NCBI RefSeq assembly: GCF_025399195.1
Contig: NW_026252092.1
Location: 372,001-436,000, forward strand
DNA from: Umbelopsis ramanniana AG
Taxonomy: Eukaryota > Mucoromycota > Umbelopsidomycetes > Umbelopsidales > Umbelopsidaceae
DNA: 64,000 nt
Direction: 5' to 3'
Shown here: piece by piece, positions 33,178 to 45,184 of the stretch
Layout of the letters: the number at the start of each line of letters is the position of its first letter
How positions within the stretch are numbered: the stretch's first letter is position 1
The notes under the pieces: model-generated
Seen by the model: the letters and a program-made list of their open reading frames with translations, nothing else
Told to the model about the DNA's origin: nothing
Database searches by the model: none
Made by a program: the position numbers and the translations under genes

Positions 33178-36100
33178 ATGAATCAAACAGACTATCAGGC
33201 TGACTCAAATAGAGGTTCTGCGAACTCACAAAACGCCTCGCCTTATAGTCAGTATCAATGGCAACAGCAGCAACAACAACTGCAACCACAACAAGCCAAA
33301 GTCGTGACCCACGCGGCATATGATCATGATGCTACCAATGGCAGCGATATCCAAGAGACTTCCAAATTGCTATCTAATGTTTTTACAAATGCGACAAAAG
33401 GCACCTCTGTACCCATGGGCTCATATTCATCGCAGTCGTATCAACAACATAGCTTAGCTAAACATCCTTCCATGCCCATGGCTAACCCAAGTGCGTTGTC
33501 AATGTTTCAAGACACCTCTTTATGGAACCCTCAAGAATGGATGAGTGATGATCAGAAGCAGGATAGGAATGGTCCAATAGCAAGATACCCAACGGATGCT
33601 TCTGTTGACAGCAAAAGAATGAAGTATGCTGATTGGGGCCGATCAAGTCTGCTTTCCACGTCGTCTCAACAGCCGGGGGACGAGGATCCATCCCCTATGA
33701 CTAGCCGTGCTTCTTCGTATCAGATATCAAATGATGTTATCCAGATGTTCCATACTCCATCTGTATTGGGTCTTCATGCCGAACATGGCTCTCCCAGACG
33801 CCCTGTTGAAAGTGCTGCTACCGCATCCCATTATTCGCAAGGGCCCAACGCTCCTTTACGAATGCAAGTTGACAGTAACCCTTTTGTGGATATGCCGTAC
33901 GAACCCATAGCCAGCAACCTTTTGCAGACTAATAGTACGACTCAATCGTTGAATGGTTCAAGCAACCCACAATCACAGACACACAACCCCAATGCTGGCT
34001 TTGCCAGTGTATATATCGCGGAGGACAATAGTCAAGACATGCAAGGTCTGAATATGGCAGACACGTCCTACATGTATCCTGATCACCATCAAAAGGATGA
34101 TCATCAACATATGCAGACATTTTCACCGGTTAGTGCTAAACCTGCCGGTATTTTGCGGCAGCCCGACGTTTATTCATATGGAAACCAGTATCCAAGTCAG
34201 AATGATTTGGAGGAGCAGCAAAAGAAGCGGCGAAGGGATTCATTTGGAGGTAACCTTGGTATGCCGATTGACAGGCAAAGTAACATTGTAAACGATGAAG
34301 GACAGCTTGAGACATCCTCAGCTATGCCAAAACGGTTCAGACTCACGGTTCAAAACACAATTCCCAACATGAATGCCGGTCCTCATTATGGTGGTAATCC
34401 GTTATACGGGAATGCCATGGAGGCTTCAGATTCGAGAATGCCACCCTATGGAGTACAAGCACCTACTAGCACACCTCCTGTGGATCAAGAATTTGCAAAC
34501 TACTCTCAGAACCAGCCGGCATCACCCTCATCCAACAAGCGGCTGCCAAATATCAAGCTAGTTATAAAAGAGCCAAAGGTTGGTAAGGAGTTCAAGCCGG
34601 GCAAAGAGTCGAAAGCGCATGAGGATATGGACGATGATGATTTTTCGGAAACGCATGTAGCGGAAACGACGGTTCGACAAACTTCTTCGGTTAAACCAGT
34701 CGCGACAGAAGCATCCATCAACCAATGCTCGTTTGTAACGGACAATGCTATGCTGGACACCATATCTGTACGCAAGTGCAATTACATTCTGAATCAAATC
34801 TACTCGTCTGGATGCTGTTTGCCCTTTGTTCTTCCTGTTCCCAAGGTTTTGGCTTTATACCACAGTGTCATTACCAATCCAAGTGATCTGTCAAGCGTTG
34901 AAAATAGACTTTGGAACTCTGGCTACAGCTCAACGGACGAATTTCATCATGACATTGCGATGATCTGGAGGAATGCTGAGGCGTTTCACAAGAATGGCGG
35001 CGATATTGCAGATAAGGCGCAACTACTGAAGCAAGTCTATTTTGATGCTCTTCAACAATTGGAAGCTCATAGGTACGTTAATGCCAACGTCAGTTTAGCC
35101 AGCGTCGCATAGCAATTGAATGATTAATCTTTTCAACATGTATTATAATTAGCGGCACTACATTGCAATGGGAATCCGATTTACGTTTAATTGCGGCCGA
35201 AGAACAACACTTTGACGTAAATGTACCAGCACAGTTACAGACAGATAACAAGAGGCAAGTTGCGCAATTTTATAAGGTGTCTCTCAAAAGATACCAAATT
35301 TTGATCACCAATCATGCTTACACTCTTTTGTTTGTTTTAGCGTACTTTATGTCATCCGAGGTGTTGATATTGGCGAAAAGCCAAGGGCGCGAAGTTTCAC
35401 CAATTTGATGGCAGAAGTTTTCGATATTCTCAATGCAAGCTTTTACGATACAATCAAGGCCATGAAGGATAGAGAGGATGGGGGTACGGTGGAAGTGAAT
35501 GAACTTCCGCTTCCACGACTGTTTATCTCGAAGAATCGTACTATGTTGGAATTTGCTGCAAGCGATCCAAAGGCCGTCTTAACGGTCTTGATCAACGCCA
35601 CTGTCAAAAAATGCACAGAACCCAACAAGAAAGGTCTATACCATGTACAAGCTGATGCCGTTCTTGTACATCCTCTTGGTAATCGACATGATTTGGATCA
35701 ACTTCACTGGCCCGAAAAAATTGCTCAGGCGGAATATGCTCCGAGAGCATGGATAAAGGTTAAGATTCTGAAAATCGTTCGAGGATTTGAGGCGGACATA
35801 ACCGAGAAGATGGAAAGAGAGATCTTTAAGCGTCTATATACCACAACACGATTAGCGCATGACCCAAAAGAAAGTGCTATCCACAACAAGATTGCCAAAG
35901 TATTCGTCAAATCAGTGATTGGAGCACCGCTGGACCCAGAAGATATCATTGATTATGAAGCTGCTGCCAAGAACAAAAATATCAAAGTCGTAAAACCTGC
36001 TCCTGTTCAACCTACCATCACTAATATAGACGCCTCGGTAGGGCAACCTGCAGTTGTTTCAGAAAAGATCCATGGAGCGGAAAGTCCCAGTGCATCCAAA

Positions 36101-38515
36101 CCAACACCAGAACAAAGCAAACAAATGACTCCCATCGATGCACCCCTTCCTGGACAGACACATACCCCAATCACCCAAGAAGCAATGCCTCATGCAACTG
36201 ATAATATGGATATTCAGGAAGGGAAGAAGGAAGATCGAGACGACGATGAGGAGGGGCAAGGCATGGACCAAGATGACGATCTAGAGTATGATTATGATGA
36301 GGACGAGGATGGCTCATATTCCAGAGGTGGTGACGATGATTTGTCACAAGAGGTTGTCTCTGTATCAAAGTCTAGATCTCCAACGCCTTCTCGACCGGAA
36401 GAAGCGATCACCTTCATGAGAGTCATTGATAATGAGAATGAGGCTGCAGCCAAAGAAGAACAGCAAGTGGAGGACGAAAAGATGCGCGCCGTCTACAGGC
36501 AACGGTCACAAGGAATTTGGGAGAAACTAGTTTCCAGTAAGTTAACCATGGTAAATTATGTCAAGAATAAGAGCGACTCGCTAAACGACTTCAAAATTAT
36601 TTTTAGTGTGCGAACAGAATGATATTTCAGTCATCGATGTGAAGAAGTATACGGAAAATGTTAGCACATTCCCCAACGCAGAAGGTTATTTCAAGCAAGT
36701 GTATTACGTCTCTAATGACCCTACTGTGGTGGTCCAAACTTTCCGCCACATGACCATGTATCAACGCATCACCGAATTAGTCTGCTTACTGTAAGTGTAC
36801 TACCTGTCTTTTGTTAAGTCTTCGACGGTATCCATATAAACTAACCTGGGCGCTTATCTATCTTAGAAAATTGCGTAACAAACGACATATTGGACAAATG
36901 GTGGAAGTTCTCAAGGAGGACGAAGGTGAAGTGATTGGACTTTCCATGGTTCGGTAAGAATTACTATCATCGCATTGGGTAGCAATGATTTTACCGATAT
37001 CTGACTGTACGCCACTATACAGATATCAACAAACCCTGAAAAAGTATGCCCACGTGCATTCCCATCATCGATTGAGCGCGCACCAGAAGTACCATGTCAT
37101 ATGGCAGATGTTGCTGTCTATGAAAGCCATTCATGACATCGGATTGGCTCACAGAGATTTGTCAGAGGTGAACATCATGGTCAACGAGATGCCTGAGGAA
37201 AAACTTGAGGATGGTACGCTTCGACCTGAGCTATTCTTGATTGATTTTGGAAAAGCCATCTTCTGTGAACCTGAAGATGTACGACAATGGTGGTGCGAAG
37301 TCCCACGCATGGAAGGTGACTACGATGGTGATGTTGTTCCCGAAACTCAGGAAGAAATGGAAGCTTGGTGCGATGCACTGCCTTGGGTCAAAGGCAAGCC
37401 AGATCACGGATATAAAATGTATAGGTGTGGTAGTGTTCTATGACATGCTCCTCTATTTTTGTAATCCCAAATATTCATGCTTGCTTTCTAGATCTATCCA
37501 AACCCTGCCTAAAACAAGATCTGATTCCGAAGTACTACCCTACATGATTCATCCTCAAAAAGAAGATATCTACTCGATTGGTGTGATTATCTGGAAAACA
37601 TTTGCTGAAACCGAACCATGGGAAGGTGTTCTTGATACCGACATCAAAGGTCTTCGTTATATGGTCGAAGATGACTTTAGAATCGAAAAATCGGTAAACA
37701 AAGATGTTCCAGGTGAATTCAGCCGTAAATTACTATTCAGCTGTTTGAAGACTTCGCCCTTAGAACGCCAAAGTGCAACTGAAATCTTGGAATGGTTCGA
37801 ATTGCCAGAAGTGAAGGATAAGCTAATTGAAGAATGGACACTGTATGCGCCTGAAAAGCGTGCCAATCGACGAGCAAAAACAATGTATGGTCGAGAAAAC
37901 AGCGGACAGTCCGAAGCAAGCAATACTCGAGGTCGTAGAAGAGGACGAGGTAGTCGTGGAGGCGCTCGAGGCGGCACCACAGGTGGTGGAACTGGTCGCG
38001 GTCGGGGACGACCCAAAGGATCGACCAATAGAGGGCGACGCGGCCGACCAAGACTAATTGATAGGGATGCAAGTGACACACGCATTGGGAGTGCCAGCCA
38101 TTCTCGGGAAAACAGTATCGCCAGCTCAGCCCAAGCAGATAGCGAGACCATGTTGTCTCGCGAAGCCAGCCAAGCCTTCGAGTCTCGTGCTTCCAGCGTG
38201 CTCAGCGAACATGCATTTGAGGATCTTCCAGAACCACCAGTCAAACGCCCTGTTGGAAGACCGCGCAAGAATAGCATCAAGAAAACTGGCAACGATGGTA
38301 AAATTCCTTCGCAACCCAGACCTGTCGGTCGACCACCCAAAAATCCTCCACGAGATCCAAAGCCCAACGTCACCCCATTATCCGACCCACAGCAGCAGTT
38401 ATTTGCGACTTCAGAGTACGGACAAGACCAGCATTCTGGAAATATAGTTCGAGATTTCAATTCATATATCCCACCTGATTGGCGAAACCAGTTCGACCAA
38501 TGGCCGTCGCAGTGA
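33178..38515 (+). CDS. Bromodomain + protein-kinase-like domain + AT-hook protein
   Basis: Seven exons (33178-35072, 35153-35254, 35341-36536, 36607-36790, 36867-36953, 37023-37424, 37492-38515) give 1,629 residues in frame. Order: a Gln/Ser/Asn-rich disordered N-terminus of about 460 residues; an acidic linker; a bromodomain (about 520-640: ILNQIYSSGCCLPFVLPVPK, NPSDLSSVENRLW, EFHHDIAMIWRNAEAFHKNG); an unrecognised domain (VLYVIRGVDIGEKPRARSFT to IGAPLDPEDIIDYE); a highly acidic segment; a kinase-like domain (GYFKQVYYVSNDPTVVVQTF, IGLAHRDLSEVNIMV, LFLIDFGKA, DIYSIGVIIWKTF); then an Arg/Gly tract and four AT-hook cores (GRGRPKG, GRRGRPRL, PVGRPRK, PVGRPPK). It is surely nuclear and chromatin-associated. 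The bromodomain lacks the usual acetyl-lysine Asn (His instead). The kinase lacks a beta-3 Lys. Intron 2 is GC-AG. Two adjacent genes cannot be fully excluded, but the joints are 70-86 nt introns in frame. Confidence 0.85.
35255..35340 (+). other. GC-AG intron in the bromodomain-kinase gene
   Basis: The donor reads AG|GCAAGT, the classic context for GC donors, and the acceptor is TTTTAG. Splicing here keeps frame (NKSVLYVIRG). The nearest GT alternative (GTGTCT at 35278) leads to a stop soon after the acceptor. Confidence 0.7.
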
Positions 38516-39830
38516 TATTCAAAGCACACTGATGCTTTGAAAAACCACTAAAAAAAAAGAAAAAAATTATAAGGAAATCCTGTCCTGGGAGCTCCATCAA
38601 ATATAATAGCAACTCTGTTCTGCCTTCTTTTGACCCAACAAAGCAGAGCCCACCTGTATCTTAGCATTTCATTTTGTACAATTCTTGATTCCGTTCCTTC
38701 AATCTTTATTAATTTTTTTTTTTTAATTTTTTTTTCATCATTCTTTTGTTGTTTCAAAAAAGAAATCTGTTCACAACATGACTAGCCTTACAGTACCGTA
38801 TCGTCCAAACCCTTTGTAGATCCCATTATATCACAATAAGATATGAACCTTCTTTACTTGGCTGAGGAAATGATATCACACTGGCAATGGAACGCCTTAC
38901 CTTGGTTGACCTGTATGCAAAAGCTCAGCGTTCCGTTTACAATGGGATGTTATGTTCTGACCATGCTGTGTAATCTAGTAACCCTGTAATCGAATCTCAC
39001 GAAATGTACACGGTGATTTTTTCCGCTCCATGATAAAGCCCCCGAACCCTGAAGAAGTGTTGCTCCTGCAATGGTCATACAGTCCCGAAACAGATATTTC
39101 AACCCTCACAATGTAGTACAACTCTTCGTTTCGTGACCTCTACCCTGATGATTTTAACCTGTGAGAAATACAGGGTCCTATGCTTATGAAGAATCGTGCT
39201 ACGATGAGGATTGGACACAACACTTGTTGGCCCACAAGCCTTGAACACAATTAGAAATATGGCGCAACCACCACTCTCTTTTCATAATCATTTCCAAGAA
39301 ATGAATTTAGCCACCATTTCATCAAGATACCGGTCCCACCACCGAGGCTTATCTTCGGCAGGTCCTTTTGGAATTCGATGATACGCAAGTGCAGAATACT
39401 TTCGCGTTACTTCTTCTGTTCTTTGACTTTCGTGTATAAGATCGCCAAATTGCAATACAAAAGGAAGTGATGAGCAGCGTTGTCAAACGATTGTAAACAT
39501 AATAAAAAGCAATTTGACTTCGCCTACTTTATGAACTTGTGTCCTAAATTAAGGGTAATACAATTTGGTTGCTTGTCCACATGGACGTTCTCTAAGTCGC
39601 CAAGCAAAGCCAGGGTTTACTTTCCACATGTGGATTTCTCCATGTCACAGCATAGCGTTATACAAAGACCCTGAGAAATGAAAATAAAAATTGCCGTAAT
39701 TCCGCATGAGTCCCTGCAGATACACGAATGGGTGGAAATAGGTCACAGGTAATGACTGCATTGTAACGTACAGATACCAATGAGACACAAGAGGTATTAC
39801 ATGTATGAAAATTACATTTTCAATTTCCAA
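38516..39830. other. Intergenic region, about 1.3 kb
   Basis: 3' flank of the bromodomain-kinase gene and distal promoter of the chitinase. Two T tracts (38713-38724 and 38727-38735) lie 200 bp after the stop. No ORF, tRNA or repeat family recognised. Confidence 0.5.
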
Positions 39831-39838
39831 TATAAATA
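39831..39838 (+). promoter_or_regulatory. TATA box of the chitinase gene
   Basis: TATAAATA, 66-73 bp before the ATG at 39904. Position and sequence suit a TATA box for a highly inducible secreted-protein gene. Confidence 0.65.
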
Positions 39839-39903
39839 GTGCTACTCACCCAGCAGCTTCTCACAATCTTCACCCACGTTCTCAGGATCAGAACTCTCCC
39901 AAC

Positions 39904-42065
39904 ATGAAGATTTCTTCTATTCTAGTTTCTGTTGCTTGCGCAGCTGTGCTGCTCGCAAGCGACGTTTTGTCCTCCCCTATCGGACCTCTTCACAAGCGCT
40001 CCACTAACAAGGTTATTGTTGGGTAAGAGTTTAGAAACATGTGAACCAACCCAACTTTAATATTATTTAAACATAGTCACTGACAAAATAAATGAAATGT
40101 TTGTGCCTTGCAGATACTTCCCAAATTGGTTGTACAGTCGCTATTTGCCAGCCAACATTGACTTCTCCAAGTACACCCACATTAACTACGGTAAGAGATC
40201 GTTCCTTGTCATGATATGAGGGCGACATAGAGTGGGTCAGCATGACGAAATTTTTTCTTTGTTGCCAGCCTTTGCCGTTCAATACCAAGGAAACACTCCT
40301 CAATGGGCTGACAGCGGTGTTCTCGACAGTAAGTAGATTATTGGAAAAAGCATGTTCCCGTAGACTACTCTGATGATTAAATTATTGCCCGCAGCCTCCG
40401 TCCAGTACGGCTTCCCCAAGCTTGTTAGCTTGGCTCACGCTGCTGGTGTCAAGGTTGTTGTTAGCGTTGGTGGCTGGTCTGGCTCTGTTGCTTTCAGGTA
40501 CATTTACGCATGAAATATGTGAGTAGGAGAAATGACAAAACATCTGACGCTTTTTGAACATAGTGGTATGGCCTCAACTGCTGCAAACCGTGCACAATTC
40601 ATTGCCTGGAACATCAACTTCATTCAACAATATGGAACTGATGGTGTTGACTTGGGTACGTACTTAGCAAACTTTACTTGAACATATGCTTTTTAAATTA
40701 ATTCATGTTTGGATACTCTTCAGATTGGGAATACCCTACTTCTACCGGTGCTGGCTGCAATGCTGTCAACGCTAACGATATCACCAACTTTGCCTCCCTT
40801 GTCAAGGAAATGAGAGCCGCTTTGGATTCTAACTTCCCTACTGTCCATAAGGAACTTACTCTTGCCGTACATCTTACCCCCTGGGGAGGTGCCACTATCG
40901 TCCCTGATGCCACTGCTTTCACACCCTATGTTGACAGATTCAACGTCATGTCCTTCGGTAAGTTACCCATACTTATACTATACCATCATGTGAATCATTA
41001 ATGAAAACAACTAAACAAAATTTCATCACCATTTCTATAATTCAGATGTCAATGGAGCGTAAGTATATAACAGGTCTATCACGCTATATACATTTCCTTT
41101 TACTAACTATTTGCCATTCTAGTTGGAACGCTACCAGTGGTCCTAACGCTCCTCTCCATAACACCCCTGGTTATGGATACCCATACGGTCTTGTCGAAGG
41201 TGTGCAGTCTTGGATTGCTGCTGGTGTACCAGCTAGCCAAATTGCCGCTGGTGTTGCTTTCTACGGTCGTGCTCAAACACTCACTGTCTCCTCTACTACT
41301 ACTCAATACAACCCCGGTGTTGTTGGTGCTCCTCTCGGTGATCAACTTGATGCTCCCTGGCAAGATGCTTATTGCTCCAGCGACACTCAGGCCGCTTCTG
41401 GTGTCTGGAGATATACCTACATGCGCTCCCAAGGTCTTTTGACTACCCCTACTACCGCTGCTTCTCCCTGGATCCGTAGCTTCGATAACGTCACCCAAAC
41501 TCCCTGGTTGTTCAACCCTTCCAACAAGCAATACATTTCATATGACGATCCCGTCAGTATTGGCGTCAAGGCTGATTATGCCATCTCTGCTGGTCTCGCT
41601 GGTCTTTTCTGCTGGAGTGTTGACGAAGACAATGGTGAATTGCTCGCTGCCATGCAAAAGGTTATCTCTGGAAACACCTCTCCTACTGCTATTACTACTG
41701 GTAAGCTTCAAATGTGCCTAATTTGAGTAAAACAGACATCGTACTAACATTTTATTAAAGGTGCCTCTTCTACCACCAAGGCAACCACCACCACCACCAC
41801 CACCAAGGCTACTACCACTACCACTAAGGCTACTACCACTACCACTAAGGCTACTACTACTACCGCTGTCACCACAACTGCCTCTGCTACTCCTACTGGC
41901 TCTGGAACCTGCACATCAGCCAACAACGGAGCTATGGTCTGCCTGGCTGCTGGTACCAGCACCTCATATGAGACTTGTGTCAATGGTGGCTGGGTTGTCC
42001 AGAACTGCGGTGCTGGCACTGTGTGCCAAACCTCTGGTTCTTCCATCTACTGTGGTTTCCCTTAA
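39904..42065 (+). CDS. Secreted GH18 chitinase with Thr-rich linker and CBM19-like chitin-binding tail
   Basis: Nine exons (39904-40022, 40114-40190, 40269-40328, 40395-40497, 40564-40655, 40724-40957, 41046-41058, 41123-41700, 41761-42065) give 526 residues. Signal peptide ISSILVSVACAAVLLASDVL, then a likely Kex2-type site (LHKR). The GH18 barrel shows VVVSVGGWSGS and the catalytic DGVDLDWEYP, with the Glu as proton donor, and ends with GLFCWSVDEDNGELL. A Thr/Lys-rich linker (KATTTTTTTKATTTT, probably O-mannosylated) leads to a six-cysteine module (GTCTSANNG, CVNGGWVVQNCGAGTVCQ, IYCGFP) of CBM19 type, as in yeast Cts1. It cleaves chitin in the wall or in food. Codon usage is visibly more C-ending than in neighbours, suggesting high expression. 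A 13-nt microexon (41046-41058) encodes DVNGA. Confidence 0.95.
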
Positions 42066-42258
42066 ATGACAGTACCTGTTATCAGAGATATTAACAGACA
42101 TAGTTCAGACTAAATTAAAAATATTTATTTTATGCGATAAACTTTCTGTCCTTCAATGATTTATATTTTGTGTTCATGGGAGGATGATATGTTATCACAC
42201 ATCTTGACCATAGAGAAATTGCTTTGGGCCAAAATTCGGCCAGCCTGTGACCTCCTAA

Positions 42259-42282
42259 TTTTTTTTTTTTTTTTTTTTTTTT
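42259..42282. repeat. Poly(T) tract, 24 nt
   Basis: Longest homopolymer of the window, about 48 bp upstream of the Myb-factor ATG. Probably a nucleosome-poor promoter tract. Confidence 0.9.
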
Positions 42283-42329
42283 GGCTGACTGCACTTCAGG
42301 TGCCTATAGCGACTTTCACTGTGTTCGTC

Positions 42330-44938
42330 ATGGAAGACGATTCAAGGAGAAAAGCAAAGAAAAACAAGAAGGATAAGAAAAAGAAGGACAAGAAGAGCAA
42401 GAAAAGCAGAGAGCATAGTCACGAAAACACTTCCTTGACTGATCAAAATCCAATTGCTGATGAGCCAATAAAGCATGCGACCATTGCGAGAGGGCATAGC
42501 TCAACGGAAGTGTCGCGAGATTCTGGGAGTTCAAAACCTGATCACTGGCACCCCGCGCTTAGTAAATCAAAGCATAAGAAAATGAAAAATTTAGTGCCAA
42601 AGAATGGTATGGATGACTATGGATGGTCTTTTTCGTACCGGTGAAATTTGATATTTATATGCAGCACCCATAACTGACTATGCAAACGCTTTATAGATCA
42701 GATACAGATGAGTGATAGTGAAGTAGGAGAAAAAGAATCCCATGAAAAGTCAAGCACAATTGTCGATTCTGGAAAGCAGGAGAATTCTCGAGTATCGCAA
42801 GATGATGATTTAAACATTCAATCTGCTTCAGCGACCGAAGAAGGACAAAAATCCCTCAAGGACAAATCGAAAAAGAAGAAAGATAAATCAAAACAAAAGA
42901 GCAACAAGAGGAAAAAGGATTCAGATGACGAGAACGGCGATAAAGAAGCTCGAAAAAGAAAACGAAAGGACGACGAAGCCAAAGAGTCCAAACGGCGAAA
43001 AGAGACGCCTACGCGATCCGAACCCGCAGAAAAAGCAGATGTTGCAAATAACGAAGCAGCTGGAATTCTTTCTAGGTAAGTATCCTGCATCAATAGAGAA
43101 TATAGTTTACCGTGCTCTAGTAATGAACATCTTCGTGTTCGACATAGCGCATCAAAAGTCATCGACGAAGAGGTTCCTAATGTTAAATTATCGTCAACGC
43201 CGCCACTGGATACGGTAAATCAGAAGGCGCCAAGGAGAGGAAGAAGAAAGGAAAAAGTCGTAGCTATCGGTGAACAAACATCGCATTTATATCCACATCG
43301 CGTCAAAGTGTACCCTGAAAATACAGATCCTCGGAAAATCTACAAGTCGCGTGCTATTGGCGTTCCAAGACGTCCAGACTTTTCCGTTTCAGACTCTGAT
43401 TCGGATAGCGATTCTGATAATGAAGGAACCGGTCCTCTTAACGAATTACACACCAAAATGGTCCAATATAAAGCGAACGATGTCAAGAAATTTGAAAGCG
43501 AAGGGCTGCCTGTCAAGACTGGAAAATGGGATGTTTTGGAGAACAGAATTTTAGAAAAGAGGCTGAAGAAGATTGCAAGGGTATGTAAACGATGTTGGTG
43601 AAGAAGAGTCAATTTCTCGTGCCAATTTTAACAGACTATCTTGCGTCGCAGCGGCGGAAAATGTCGTTTGAAGACGTGCAAAATTCCTTCTTTTCTGAGC
43701 CTTTTGCCAAAGACAGAGAATTTTGGTGGAGTTTAGGTACATTTTTACTGTGCTTATAACGGCCCTCATATTACAGTTCCCATCTAACCCTATTGCATTT
43801 AAACAGCTAGGGCTTTTCCACAAAGAACTATGCACAACATTTTCTTACACACGAAACGGATATTTGATGAAAACAATTATCAGGGCCAATGGGACGAAGA
43901 CAGTGATGCAAAACTTATGGCGTAAGTTAGTTTTCGTCATCGACATTTTGTCAATTTGTCACTAATTGGTGTATGCTCTGTCTTCTTTATCTTGTAGGAT
44001 GGTCACGGAGCATGGTCCAGCATGGGCTAAAATCAGCCAGGCTTTAAGCCGAACAGCAAACGCTTGCCTTGGCCGATATCGTTTGATTGGCAATAGGGAA
44101 AAAGGAAAGCAAAACTGTAAGTGCAATGCAGATATAATCACCACTCAGGTTTCATTGAGCTCAAACTGATCCATTTGCTATCCTTCGAGCACAGTGGGGC
44201 CATGGTCTGCAGATGAAGAAAACATGCTCATTCAAGCTGTGAAGAAGTATAAATCGGAGATGAATATCACGAACGACAAGGATATATCTTGGACATATGT
44301 ATCTACTGTATTTAAGGGATCTAGGAATCCTCTGCAATTACGGTATAAATGGTAAGCCTTAGACACAACGAGCTATTTCAATCATGACTCGACCATTAAG
44401 CAATTGCTTTCAAAGGCATATTATTAGCCCGTATGTTAAGGAAGAAACGGTTCAAAAGCCGACGTTTGATCAAGATAACTGGCAGAATATGAAACAGGAA
44501 CTCGTGAGAAAGTAGGTGATCTCTTCAGAAAACGGCGAGTCACTACTATTCTACTGACGCTGTTTTGCGATATAGATTACAAGCTGGAAGTTGGGAGCAC
44601 GAATCCCAGGTACCATGGGCTACTTTCCGAGATAAAAGTTTTACGCTGTAAGTTGATAAAAATGACTATGCTACATTGAGGTTTCTTTTGCTAATGGTGT
44701 CCGAATCGGTAGTGACAGTGAGGCTAGTCGAAAATTGTATTATAGAATGCGAAATAGAATCACTGGTTTTGAGTCTATGAGCCTGAAAGGTAAATATATG
44801 TTGAAGAATCGTCAATTGGCTACCCGACAGCAGTATTAATGCAGTGCTTGTTACCTGCTTATTTCAGATATCTTTACAAAACTGCGCGAACAACTAGATA
44901 GCGATGTTGTCGACGATTCTGATCTATCGTCTTCATAG
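42330..44938 (+). CDS. Reb1/TTF-I-like Myb-domain DNA-binding factor
   Basis: Eleven exons (42330-42606, 42697-43075, 43148-43580, 43652-43736, 43807-43921, 43998-44116, 44195-44351, 44416-44511, 44576-44647, 44713-44789, 44868-44938) give 626 residues. The first 220 residues are Lys-rich with several nuclear-localisation-like runs (KKNKKDKKKKDKKSKKSR). The second half holds consecutive Myb/SANT-type repeats: FWWSLARAFPQRTMHNIFLH, then GQWDEDSDAKLMAMVTEHGP followed by AWAKISQALSRTANACLGRY, then GPWSADEENMLIQAVKKYK with a partner DISWTYVSTVFKGSRNPLQL. This order is that of Reb1 and TTF-I, which bind rDNA terminators and stop RNA polymerase I. A role as a general Reb1-like promoter factor is the alternative. 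Confidence 0.85.
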
Positions 44939-44984
44939 CCATAGTGTAGATAAATGATAATGTATGATGGTTGATGTTATTTCG

Positions 44985-44990
44985 AATAAA
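44985..44990 (+). terminator. Polyadenylation signal AATAAA
   Basis: Canonical hexamer 47 nt after the stop of the Reb1-like gene. Confidence 0.5.
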
Positions 44991-45184
44991 GTATACATGC
45001 TAAGTAATCGGTTTTAAATATGCAAATGTTTAGAACTTTCAATCTGCCGAAATATAATACAGGGGGTTATGTTGTAAAAGGTCAGGACTCAATTAATTAG
45101 TACAATGGTTTGCACAAAGGAATCTAATTCCCATAATGCGATATTTCACAACGATATGTAAAAAGCATTGGAGTTATACAGTCT

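Noticed and set aside
37657-38529. 290-residue minus-strand ORF, Pro/Arg-rich
   Set aside because: It is the mirror of the Arg/Gly and AT-hook coding region; GC-rich repeats there open the opposite frame by chance.
41744-42046. 100-residue minus-strand ORF rich in Val
   Set aside because: Antisense shadow of the chitinase Thr-rich linker; the valine runs reflect complementary ACC/ACT codons.
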